Origin: Acanthamoeba lenticulata
Lineage: Eukaryota; Discosea; Longamoebia; Acanthamoebidae
Length of the DNA stretch: 13,617 nt
Reading direction: 5' to 3'
Assembly (NCBI GenBank): GCA_002179805.1
Contig: NAVB01001458.1
Coordinates: forward strand, 1 to 13,617
The position numbers and the translations under genes were made by a program. Below are positions 1 through 8,460 of the stretch, piece after piece. The notes below the pieces were generated by a model, which saw only the letters and a list, made by a program, of their open reading frames with translations, made no database searches and had not been told where the DNA came from. Position 1 is the first letter of the stretch; each line of letters begins with the position of its first letter.

Positions 1-1435
1 AGGAGGAGGAGGAGAGAGATTGCTCCACCCCCATCCCGTGCCTGACGCGCCAAGAGGAGAAAGAGGGGGCGGGGGATGGTCGGCAACACATACGGAGTAG
101 CTTTGATACCGGTCGTTGTGGCCATGCGCTTGCATCAGCTTGCTGCTGAACTTCTCAATACGCGGCAGCGAGGCTGCACGTCCACGGATCGTGCATGAGG
201 GCCCGTGCCGCAAGGCGAGATACAGGCATTTGTGCAGAGGAGAGGAGGCGAGTAAGTGGGGAGATGGGGGGGAGGGGAGGGGAAGAGAGGGGCGGGGAAG
301 AGCCCATTGACGGGAGAGAGGGGAAGGGAGGCACCAGCAGTGACGGCTCCCTCTCCGTCAGTGGAGCCATACACAACCGGTCCGGCGCTCAGGTCCACCA
401 CAGTGTAGCGCCCCTCGGACACCCACGCTGCCGGGCCAGCCCCGAGTCTCATGAGCGCAAGAACCAAAAAAGTACAAAAAAAGTACAAAAAGAACCAAAA
501 AAGTACAAAAAAAGAACCAAAAAAAGGAAGGAATAGCCGAGAGGGGAGCCTACATTGGGTGGGGGCGCCGCTGTAGTTGTAGTGGTACTGCCACAAAGGG
601 TCGGTGGCGCTGCGGGCACCATTGGTCATGATGCCATGGAGGGTGCGCTTGCACGGGTTGAGCAAGATCACGCTGTACTCGTCCTGCTCCAGCCCCCAAA
701 GTGGGTCGTGACCACAACGCGGAGCATCAACGCATTTAAAATAAAATAAAAATGGGAAGAAGACTGCAAAAAGCCGAGCACAAGGGCAGAGGTTCGAGAG
801 CGGTACGGCAACGGTGATGGAGTCAAAGTAGGCGCGCCACTGATGGAGCGTGCTTAGAGGCACGGCATAGTCTGTGGTGGATCCTGCGCCTTCCCTCTGC
901 TTTCAGGCGTGGTTGGACGTGAGTGCAAGCGACACTAGCAAGGGTCAGCCCACGCGAGACAACGCACTTGGGCGAGCCGTCTGAGCTCTTCACCGAGCAT
1001 TCGGGTGAATGTGTCGATGTTGTGTTGGTGATGCACGTTGTACTGGAGGGTGTACTCTACGTTGAGAGGTCGTCGCTCATCCACCAAAGACGGGCGGTAG
1101 GTGGGCAGCACTTCGGTCAGAAGCGACGCCAGCCGCGCCTCCGGGAGCCTATACGCGAAGGCCCCATCGGCGTTGAACCCCACCAGCACCACGTTGACGC
1201 GCAAGTCGAGCCTCAATGGCTCCTGTTGTAGTGCAAAAGCCCCCCTTTATATGTGAGGCCATACTCGCCTATAGGCACTGCGGTGCGACAGGGTGGGGGG
1301 CACCTTGGTGGAGAGGAAGGATGACGCCCTAGTGACCTCTGCCTGCACTAATAAGGAGGCTACACAAACAACAAGGCAGAGAAGAGCGATCCCTGTGACC
1401 ACACAGGATCGCCTATTGCCCCTCTTCTTCATCAT
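1..1435 (-). CDS. Signal-peptide protein resembling plant SPOT1/At5g58100-type membrane proteins (5' part)
   Basis: This is the N-terminal part of a secretory-pathway protein that runs off the left edge. Proposed exons are 1435-1265, 1222-968, 899-807, 683-554, 427-335, 173-94 and 41-1, with all phases agreeing. Exon 1 starts MMKKRGNRR and continues with a hydrophobic stretch ending near LLVQA, a typical signal peptide. Downstream stretches such as LRVNVVLVGFNADG, NYSGAPTQ and RYTVVDLSAGP recall a plant membrane-protein family (At5g58100/At3g28720, involved in pollen wall formation) whose biochemical function I do not know. That assignment is from memory. The least certain intron is 806-684: it is 123 bp, open in frame, and its acceptor GGAGCAG is weak, so exons 3 and 4 may be one. 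Exon 41-1 rests only on a good donor and acceptor. The gene lies 92 bp downstream of the ZIP gene on the same strand. Confidence 0.6.
461..526. repeat. A-rich imperfect tandem repeat inside an intron
   Basis: Imperfect copies of GAACCAAAAAAGTACAAAA-like units lie in the 126-bp intron 553-428 of the minus-strand gene. In the transcript they form a U-rich tract with repeated GTAC and GGTTC words. It looks like simple-sequence expansion rather than a mobile element: no ORF, inverted ends or target duplication is visible. Confidence 0.8.
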
Positions 1436-1527
1436 CTTTGCAGCCACAGGAAGAAACACAAAGAAAAAGAAGAAGAAATGCGCTTCAGGGTTTTTTTTAA
1501 TTCTTGTCCAAACGGCACACCACGGCC
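1436..1527 (-). promoter_or_regulatory. 92-bp gap: ZIP 3' end and promoter/5'UTR of the signal-peptide gene
   Basis: This gap between two same-strand genes must hold the poly(A) site of the ZIP gene and the promoter and leader of the next gene. On the transcribed strand it contains a pyrimidine-rich run (TTTCTTCTTCTTTTTC) about 25-40 nt before the ATG. I see no TATA box. Confidence 0.4.
1496..1501 (-). terminator. Candidate poly(A) signal (ATTAAA) of the ZIP gene
   Basis: ATTAAA followed by more A residues begins 27 nt after the TGA stop of the ZIP transporter on the minus strand. ATTAAA is the commonest AATAAA variant in animals; its use in this organism is inferred. Confidence 0.3.
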
Positions 1528-3536
1528 TCAGGCCTGCGTTGGTGGGGGATCGAGCATGCTGAGCAATCCCATCACGACAAGGCCTGTTTGACTTGCCGGT
1601 TGAGTTCATTGTCCGCTGGCGCTGTAAAAGAAGAGACGCGTACCAAAAAAGAAGAGCGCCGCCTTGGGCACGATGCCCTTGTGGGTCGAGAACTCCTCGC
1701 CCACGGTACCCAACACGCCCACGTAGAGGAATGTGCCTTTTTTGGAGCACCACACGACCAGAGTTGAGAGAGAGAAAGAGAGAGAGACAGAGAGGAAGGA
1801 GCAGGGCGTCAGCTCAGCGTACCAACAGTGATGGACTGCAAGATTGACGACACACTCTCCAGAGCGCTGGCCGACACTGAATTCTCAATCAAAATCCCTG
1901 CGGCCCCAAACGTGAGAGCAGAGTCGAGTGGATGGCGCGCCCTCCCTCCCTGTCCCAGGGCTGGCTAGTACCAACCCGTGATTATGCCCAACGGGGTGAT
2001 GCCCGAGTAGGTGAGCATGAGCCACATCCACTTGCGGCTGCTGAGGTTTGTGTTGACCAGCTTGATTCCGATGGCGAACGTCTCTGCCGACTTGTGCACC
2101 GCGAGGCCTAGCCGCCGTCCGTGTGAGCGCTTCACATTCCATTTCAGGACAAGCCAAGTTGCTTGTGCATGTGTGCATGTGCGCAGCCGTGGGGCGCACC
2201 GATGAGGATGACGATAGCAGTCACAAATCGGCGAGTAAGAGCCAGCGCCATGCCCTCGAAGAAGGAATGAAACGAAAGCCCTGCAGTCACGCGCCGTCAG
2301 CGCAGGCTTTGGGGGCTGCTCGGATCGCGCAAGACAAGGCTTCATCATCATGATGGGGGATGGGGCCCATCGGTGGGTTGTTGTTGTTGTGGGAAGTGGG
2401 CAGAGGGGGAGGGGCGTGCACCAATGGTGAGGATGAAGGGGAGGAGGGGCGACTCCAAGTTCGCGGGAAGGCCGTGAGAGTGCGCGTGGTTGTGCGCATG
2501 GCGGCCATGGTCATGCGCGTGAGTGTGGGTGTGGGCGCGCAGCTTCGGTGACTTCTTGTTTTCCTCGTCGCCATCGTCGATGGAGGCTTCTGCCTCAGTC
2601 TCATCGGTGAGCACAGTGGCTTGTGCGTCAGCATCGCCCTTAGCCTCGAGCTCGCCCAGGTCACGGAGCTCCATGACGGGCGGTTCCATGTCCTCCTCCG
2701 AACCAAGCCGTTCAAACTTGTCCGGCGAACCGCCGGATCGCTCGTTGAGCCATGTGAAAAACTTCTCCACGAGGAGGATCATCATGAAGCCGCACAGGGC
2801 CAGAAAGTAGATTAGCGGGAAGCCCTGCAGCGCTCCCCCGCCCCAAACCAAATCACATGTATGCACCCAACGAGTTAGTGGACAGCGCGCTCGCCGTGCC
2901 AGCCGTGGGCCGCCAAAGGCGAAGACGACACAGGCCATTTCAAAGCGGAAGAAATAGGGAGAGTGGCCAATGGCTCAAGTCTTACGTGCGTCTCGGCTTT
3001 AAAATCCTGTCTGCACGCGCCATTCGGCACAGCGTGTGTATGTGTGTATGTGTATGTGCAGAGGAGGAGCAGCGAACGACGTGTGAGTTGGAACGCTTTT
3101 CCACGTTGCGTTGGGGCACCACCATGGCACCATTTCCAACATACAGTGGGCAGATGCGGGGAACGTACACAGCCTCGGGCAAGATGTGCAGGAAGCCAAA
3201 CCCAAGGAATATGCCACCACCTGCCCCACTCAAGTTAGGCACATGTTCAGTAACTGTGCCATGCCTGCATACACGACTTGTGCATACCAAGGCAGTTCAT
3301 CCAGGAGAACCATCGCTGTCGCTGCTCTGTCATCTCCAACTGGGCGGTGCGTAGAATGAAGGGTGGTATCCTTTTGTGGTCCACGTTTGTGGTTGCGTCA
3401 AACAGCATCTCAAGACTCAAGATTGTTTGAGGAAGTGGTTCTCGTACGTTCCAATAATCGTGCACACAAAAACGAGGAAGATGGCAACGATTTTGACACC
3501 TAGTGCGGGGTCAGCTGAACCTGTTGTGTCGGCCAT
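1528..3536 (-). CDS. ZIP-family (SLC39) metal-ion transporter
   Basis: This is a membrane transporter that brings Zn2+, Fe2+ or related ions into the cytosol. Ten exons give 370 residues: 3536-3448, 3370-3288, 3220-3145, 3010-2986, 2824-2422, 2280-2200, 2107-1976, 1897-1823, 1736-1644 and 1583-1528. The N-terminus MADTTGSADP leads into TM1, with GGIFLGFGFLHILPEA (59-74) in TM2 and GFPLIYFLALCGF (92-104) in TM3. TM4 carries H230-S-F-F-E234-G and TM5 carries H257-K-S-A-E261, the usual metal-site residues of the family. The TM3-TM4 loop has ten histidines between R187 and G209, typical of ZIP intracellular loops. Splicing the last 60-bp intron (1643-1584) restores TM8 (FFFGLVVMGLLSML); reading through it gives an early TGA and a broken TM8. 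The substrate cannot be told from sequence. Length and topology fit the ZIP1/2/3-like group. Confidence 0.9.
2986..3010 (-). other. 25-nt micro-exon of the ZIP gene
   Basis: The micro-exon is flanked by GTGCAG upstream and GTAAGA downstream. It completes the split leucine codon 83 and adds QDFKAETH between the TM2 end (PEAVYVPRICPL) and TM3. Joining its neighbours directly would leave phase 2 against phase 0 and reach a stop within a few codons. The exon is therefore needed for an open protein unless the neighbouring sites are misplaced. Confidence 0.65.
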
Positions 3537-3676
3537 TCTTTGCGTGTGCCGCAAACGGCGACAACAGCTTACGCGCTCGAGCTTTGCACCTCTCTGCCCA
3601 GCTCTCGTCGTGGCAAAAAAAAGGAGAGGAAAATGTTGTAAAACAAAAATTTTGCTCTTTTTTCCCTTTCATCTGG
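3537..3676 (-). promoter_or_regulatory. 140-bp gap: WD40 gene 3' end and ZIP promoter
   Basis: This is the same-strand gap between the WD40 stop codon and the ZIP ATG. The half next to the WD40 gene is T/A-rich on the transcribed strand (AAAATTTTTGTTTTACAAC), as expected for a 3'UTR. No AATAAA or TATA box is seen. Confidence 0.35.
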
Positions 3677-5478
3677 TCAGCAAAAGAGCATGGTCCAGAG
3701 CTTGATGGAGGCATCGTCGGAAGCCGAGAGGATACCATTCGGGAGAAGCTCAAGGCACTGTATCGAAGCCTGGTGACCCTTCAGCTCGCGCAGCAGCTCG
3801 CCAGTAGGAAGGTGCCAGACCTTCAGAGCGACCAGTCAGGTTTGTGCCGCGGTCACTTACTGGTTGCTTGGGGGGGTAAGGTACCTTGAGGGTCCTGTCC
3901 TTGCTCGCCGACACGATAACGTGGCCGTTGGGCTCCACTGCGACCGCGTTGACCCACTCGGCGTGGCCGGTCAACGTGCGGACGCATTCCTGTCGCTCTA
4001 GGTCCCATACCTGAGAGACATCGTGTCGCCGTGTCTCTGTCAGCCGGCGGTAAGAGAGCAGAGAAGAAAGAGGCGGGAGGGGCGGGTGCCTTGATGGTTT
4101 TGTCGTTACTCGACGAGACCAGGGTCCGATCACCCACGGCACGAACGCAGGTGACGAAGTCCGTGTGGCCCTCCAGCGTGCCAATGCACTCGCCCGTGTA
4201 CAGATTCCACAACTTGATCGTTTTGTCAAACGAAGCCGACGCGATAATTGGGCTGGCTTCGTTCGACGACGAGGAAGAAGACGACGAAGAGGAGACAGAA
4301 GGGCGAGTGACGGCCAGAGAAGAAATGGATCCCGTGTGCCCTTCGAGTGAGTTGAGCATCTCTCCCGTGCGAACGTCCCATACCTAAGAAGAAAAAAGGG
4401 GTCCAACCACACTGTGTGAGTGGCCGCGCCTCTGATGGACAGGTCGTGCTCTGCTGCTGTCTTGGGAACGATCGGGGGAGGGAGTAGGGGGAAGACGGGA
4501 GGCAAATGGGGTTAGCTGGCCATGGCCCAGTCAAGGTACCTTGACCGTTCGGTCGGCAGAGCCGGAGACGAGGAGGTGGCCAGCTAGCTTGACCGAATAG
4601 ACCGTTCCCGTGTGGCCCTTGAACGCGAGAAGCGACTCGCCGGTGGAGAACTTCCACGAGAGGATGACCTTGTCGGCAGAGCCCGACACCAGCATATCCC
4701 CTTGCGCATCCTACAGAGAAGGAGGAGAAGCGGCCTTCTTAGCGCTGCCCTGGAAAGAAGGCATCGCACAAACTGGTGGCGACGCGCACCAGGGAGTACA
4801 CGCCCGCAGCATGGCCCCGCAGCCGACGAAGACAACGCCCGCCCTTCACGCTCCACACAAGAATAGTCTTGTCCTGGAATATGTAGGCAATGTTTGCCGC
4901 GTCAGTGGTGGTGTGTGCGTAGAGGGGCAGGGGCAGCTCCGAGTTACCTGTGAGCCTGAGGCCACTTCGTCGCCTCTTTCGTTGAGCCGGAGGGCGAAGA
5001 CCTGGCCGGCGTGGTTGACCTCGCCCTTGAACGATCGCACCGTGTAGCCCGATGTTCGCCAGTTGAGGATGCGGATTTGAAGCCTCTGCGCAAGTGGACA
5101 GCGTCAGAGACAGAGGTGTCAAACCGTTGGCTCACACACGACGCAAGGACTGCACCTGCTGGGCAAGCTGCCGTTCCAGTTCCACAATTTGGCGAGCTTG
5201 GAAGGTGAGAAGTCGCTGCATGTCTTCAAATTGTGGCGATTCTGGCACATCTCGCCCACGAATACTGAAAGGCGAAGTACCCGCCGGCTTGGTGTTCACA
5301 GGGCTCGAAAAGGGAGACGCAACTTGCTCAAAAGCCCCATGAGAGCTGTTCAAATTGGACAGTAAATTCAACTCTGTGGATTGCACAATACGCAGAGGAA
5401 TCAAGAGTACTCTTTGTGTTCAGTGGTGTTGGCGCCATCGTAAGCGGTTTCCGGAGTAGACGGCTCCATTTGCTCCAT
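3677..5478 (-). CDS. WD40-repeat protein with N-terminal coiled coil, seven blades
   Basis: Eight exons give 410 residues: 5478-5411, 5345-5138, 5085-4948, 4873-4790, 4710-4540, 4383-4090, 4010-3885 and 3820-3677. An acidic S/T-rich start (MEQMEPSTPETAYDG) is followed by a short helix rich in Q/E/L (FQARQIVELERQLAQQ), probably a coiled coil. Seven WD units follow, each ending in a variant of D-K-T-I-x-V-W, so a complete beta-propeller is expected. Blade 4 has an insert with ten serines. The protein ends soon after the last WD unit (LWTMLFC). I cannot assign an orthologue; it is presumably a binding scaffold. The start is uncertain: ATG 5438 with a 37-bp intron is also open, but the first ATG with a 65-bp intron fits local intron sizes better. 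The donor 5137 could instead be 5155. Intron 4089-4011 has a GC donor. Confidence 0.85.
4011..4089 (-). other. Apparent GC-AG intron in the WD40 gene
   Basis: The exon ends NDKTIK and is followed by GCACCC instead of GT. The acceptor TCTCTCAG precedes VWDLERQ. No GT donor nearby would keep the WD unit intact, and phase 0 is conserved at both ends. GC-AG introns are a known minor class, usually with a strong AG|GCAAGT context, which is absent here. A sequencing error or variant is possible. Confidence 0.6.
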
Positions 5479-5700
5479 CTTAGATCGAGAGAGATGGCGC
5501 GAAGAGAAACTTCGAGTTGCTCTTCGCAGCTCAAGTTGGGCCAATGGGACAGGTAAACATGTAAATACGTCGGGCTTGTGAAATTGAATTTTCTGTTTCA
5601 CGAAAGGGCCGAATATCTGGCGACAGCAAAAGAAAAGAAAAGGTAAGTGCTGCAGAAAACGGTTTTTTGTTCGCCGGTGGATTTTTGTCTCTATCCCAAC
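5479..5700. promoter_or_regulatory. Divergent promoter region between WD40 and RBM39-like genes
   Basis: The two start codons face away from each other across 222 bp, so both promoters and both 5'UTRs share this stretch. A CCAAT box (GGGCCAATGGGA) sits at 5541-5545, near the WD40 start. The RBM39 side is AT/pyrimidine-rich (GGTTTTTTGTTCG, TTTTTGTCTCTATCC). No TATA box is seen. A short upstream ORF (MFTCPIGPT) on the minus strand begins near 5559. Confidence 0.55.
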
Positions 5701-8259
5701 ATGGCAGATGATCTTGACGTGGAAGCGCTTCTCGAGGCGTCACTCAAGTCGACCCAGCACAAGGTTTTGTCACCTCAATAGCGTTTTTTTGGCGAAATCT
5801 AATCAGTGTACACCACAGGAAGTGCCCCCGTCGGAGAGCACTGAGGTGAGGAAAGAAGATGGATCGGTGTCGTCCACTGACAAGGGGAGCAGTCGCAGTG
5901 ACAGGGAATCAAAATCTGACTCGAAAGATGACAAGCACCGGTCCAAGAGAAGGTAATATTTTTTTATCTTGTTCCAATCTTCATGTGCGAGCCGCTGCGT
6001 ATTTACTCTTTTACCCTTGCTCTAGGCTTGCCGGTAAAAAATTAGGTGATTGTGAATTTATCGTGTTGCCTTACAAGCGGCGCTAGCTTTGTGGGTTCAT
6101 AATGCTTGTTGGTTGGCTGACCTTCGTTTTTCTTTCCACTCCTTTTCGCCTCAGGTCCAAATCGCGCAGCAGATCTCGGGACAAGCACAGGCACAAACGC
6201 AGGTTCGTCTTATCTTCCAAATGATGAAGTTGCCCAGCTGAAATGACTAATCTGGACATGTCGCAGGAGGCACTCACGATCGCGTTCGCGAGATCGCCGT
6301 TCACGGTCGCGGTCACCGCGGGACCGTAGGTCGCGCCGCTCTCGGTCTCGCTCACCACGACGGGACCGGCGGGATAGGGAACGAGAAAGGGAACGGGAGC
6401 GGGACAGAGGCAGAGATCGCTATGATGATAGGGACCGCAGAAGAGACCGCCGCGGCAGAAGCGCCGGTAGAGATGAAGAACTCACTCCTGAAGAGCAGGA
6501 GGCGAAGCGAAAGCAAAAAGAGGCTGAAGAGGCCGATCGGGACGAGCGGACTGTGTTTGCCTCCAATCTCCCTATCCGCGCCACTGAGTCAGAGCTCTTT
6601 GAGTTCTTTGGCAAGGCTGGCAAAGTCCACGATGTGCGTACTCCACCTCTTCTCTCTTTCTCTCTCTCTCTCTCCCCCCCCCCGGGGTGCTCGCAGCAGT
6701 TGCCCCCTTCCCTCCAACACAAGCGACCGTGTGTTGACGTCACCCACTCACGGACAAACGGGCGTGATGATGATGCTGGTGGTGGTGTTCATGTTGTTTT
6801 GGGGGGCGGGGGCAGATTCGCCTGATCACTGATCGCAACTCGCGAAAGTCGAAGGGGTTTGGCTACATCGAGTACCTCGACAAATCTTCTGTTCCCATTG
6901 CGTTGCATCAACTTAACGGCACCCAATGCAAGGGACAGACGGTACTGGTCCAGATGACACAAGCCGAAAAGAACCGCGCCGCTGCTGCTGCGGCGGCAGC
7001 GGCCGCTAATGCACCGCCTTCTCTTTCGGGTATGGGCCTCCTTCCTTCCTTCTCTCTCTCTCTCTCCCTCCCGCTTCCGGTCTTGGCCTGCTCTTTTCTT
7101 TTCTTTTCTTTTCTTTTTCTCGGCGATGGCTCACCCGCACGAACACACTCCAACACGACCACCACAGCGCCCACTCGTCTGTACGTGGGCAACCTGCCTT
7201 TCAATCTCACCGAGGACGACCTGCGGGCCGTATTCGAGCCCTGCGGTGAGATCCAGTTCATCAATCTGCCCACGGAGCTCGACGGACGTTTGAAGGGCCA
7301 CGCGTTCGTACAGTACAAGTCGCCTGAGGATGCCAAGAAGGCGCTGCAGCATTGCAATGGCATGAGGCTCGCGGATCGACAGCTGAAGGTGGGACTCGTC
7401 TCCGATGCAGGCGGCGTCGGTGCTGCAGGCCCTGGCGTGCCCGGTTTCGGCGGTCCTGTTCCCGGCTACGGCGGCGGCGGAGGAGGAGGTGGCCTCAATG
7501 AACTCGACGATGATGGCGGCGGTCTTGCCCTGAACGCGCACTCGCGTGCCATGTTGATGGCCAGACTGGCCGGTCAAACTGGCGTTCCGGGCCTCCCCTC
7601 GTTCCCCGGTGCTCCGATGGGCTTCTCCATGCCTGGCCTCCCCGGCGGTCTCCTTCCCGGCGTGCTGCCCGGCGTTGGCCTCCCTGGCGTGGGCATGCTG
7701 CCCGGCGTGCCCGCCATCGGCGGATTGTCCGCCCCGATCATGCCCACCGCGCCTACCGTCCTCCCCCCGACCGTTGCCCCTCGTCCCGCGGTGACCTCCT
7801 CGCCCTACCTTCTCCTCAAGAACATGTTTGACCCGGCCCAGTACGCTTCCTCCCTCCCTTCCCCCCTTCGCGCTGGCGAGTCCGTGCCTCACGACTGTGG
7901 CGTGTGTGGCGCGAAAAGGGAAACGGACGCCAACTTCCATCTGGACATCCAGGAGGACGTCACCGAGGAGTGCTCTAAGTATGGCAAAGTCTTGCAGTGT
8001 CACGTTGTGCGGGACTCGCCTTCGGGCCTGGTCTATCTCAAGTTCGACTCGCCTGACGCCTGTACACCACTCCTGCACCCTCCTGTCCCTTCCCCCCACA
8101 AGACGAAGGAGGCTGAACCCACACTAACACGACAACTTTCCCCCTCTCTCTCCAGCCAACAAGGCGATCCAAGCCCTCAATGGTCGCTGGTTTGCAGGTA
8201 AAGTGATTTCTGCGGAGCTGATTGACGAGAACGCGTTCCAGGCAGGTTGCAAGCTCTGA
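5701..8259 (+). CDS. RBM39: RBM39/CAPER-alpha-like SR-type splicing factor
   Basis: This nuclear pre-mRNA splicing factor is related to U2AF65; in animals RBM39 also acts as a transcription coactivator. Eight exons give 581 residues: 5701-5763, 5819-5952, 6155-6202, 6267-6633, 6816-7029, 7168-7840, 7919-8061 and 8156-8259. MADDLDVEALLEA matches the RBM39 N-terminus. An Arg/Ser/Asp/Glu-rich RS domain follows (about 26-155), then RRM1 (about 176-250, including SKGFGYIEYLD), the family hallmark QAEKNRAA with a poly-Ala run, and RRM2 (279-353, RLYVGNLPFNLTEDD). A long Gly/Pro/Leu/Met-rich linker containing NAHSRAMLMARLAG leads to a C-terminal U2AF-homology domain (about 490-581). Its R558-W559-F560 motif is the signature that binds tryptophan-containing ULM peptides. 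Domain order is complete. Introns 7030-7167 and 7841-7918 are multiples of three without stops, so splicing there is inferred from GTATGG/GTACGC donors and family fit. Confidence 0.93.
6649..6683. repeat. CT microsatellite plus C10 run in an RBM39 intron
   Basis: A CT dinucleotide tract ends in ten consecutive C residues within intron 6634-6815. It lies well upstream of the acceptor GGGGGCAG, so it may be only a simple repeat rather than the functional polypyrimidine tract. Confidence 0.8.
7091..7120. repeat. TTTTC pentanucleotide repeat in an RBM39 intron
   Basis: Four to five copies of TTTTC lie in intron 7030-7167, 3' of a CT tract at 7051-7066. Together they form a long polypyrimidine stretch upstream of the acceptor ACCACAG at 7167. 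Confidence 0.75.
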
Positions 8260-8460
8260 TCCCCCGACGCAAGAGCACGGGTGCTTCCTCTGGCAAAAAC
8301 CTCCAAAAAAATAAAAAACAACGGAATAATAATACCGGACAAAATCCAAGCGTCAATCCCGCCGGTTGGCAGAGCAGAAGCGCAGGTTTGGTGAAGAAGA
8401 AGATCCTGATTCCCTTCAAGGTTGCGGGAAGGAACCTCCTTTACTGAGCAGCGAGCCGCA
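8260..8460 (+). promoter_or_regulatory. 201-bp gap: RBM39 3'UTR and C2-SNARE promoter
   Basis: This gap separates two plus-strand genes. Its first half holds an AATAAA and an A/AT-rich stretch (8304-8337). Its second half is presumed promoter and leader of the next gene, with no TATA box or CCAAT visible. Confidence 0.4.
8310..8315 (+). terminator. Candidate poly(A) signal (AATAAA) of the RBM39-like gene
   Basis: A canonical AATAAA within an A-rich run begins 51 nt after the TGA stop. Use is inferred from position and consensus. Confidence 0.5.

Noticed and set aside
461..526. A-rich repeat as the end of a transposon or retroposed poly(A) tail
   Set aside because: No coding remnant, inverted repeat or target-site duplication was seen, and it lies wholly inside a predicted intron.
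135..863. Open 242-codon minus-strand frame that looks like one exon
   Set aside because: It begins without ATG and runs through T-rich stretches with clear splice sites (553/428, 334/174). Splicing yields the conserved NYSGAPTQ-S-WVSEGRY join and then switches to another frame.
1622..1643. A 22-bp intron (GTACGCG...TTTTACAG) near the ZIP 3' end
   Set aside because: It is far shorter than any other intron here and leaves no TM8. The 60-bp version ending at 1584 gives the expected final helix.
5643..5706. 5'UTR intron of the RBM39-like gene starting at GTAAGT (5643)
   Set aside because: Although the donor is near-perfect, the only acceptors are 13 nt away or inside the start codon region (ATGGCAG), which would destroy the conserved MADD start.
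7131..8099. 322-codon minus-strand ORF opposite the RBM39-like gene
   Set aside because: It is an antisense shadow of GC-rich coding sequence, with low-complexity Gly/Arg/His content and no recognisable domain or independent splice structure.
6903..8201. Open 432-codon plus-strand frame taken as a single exon
   Set aside because: It crosses introns 7030-7167, 7841-7918 and 8062-8155, which interrupt the RRM2 start and the UHM domain. Removing them restores the RBM39 family sequence.
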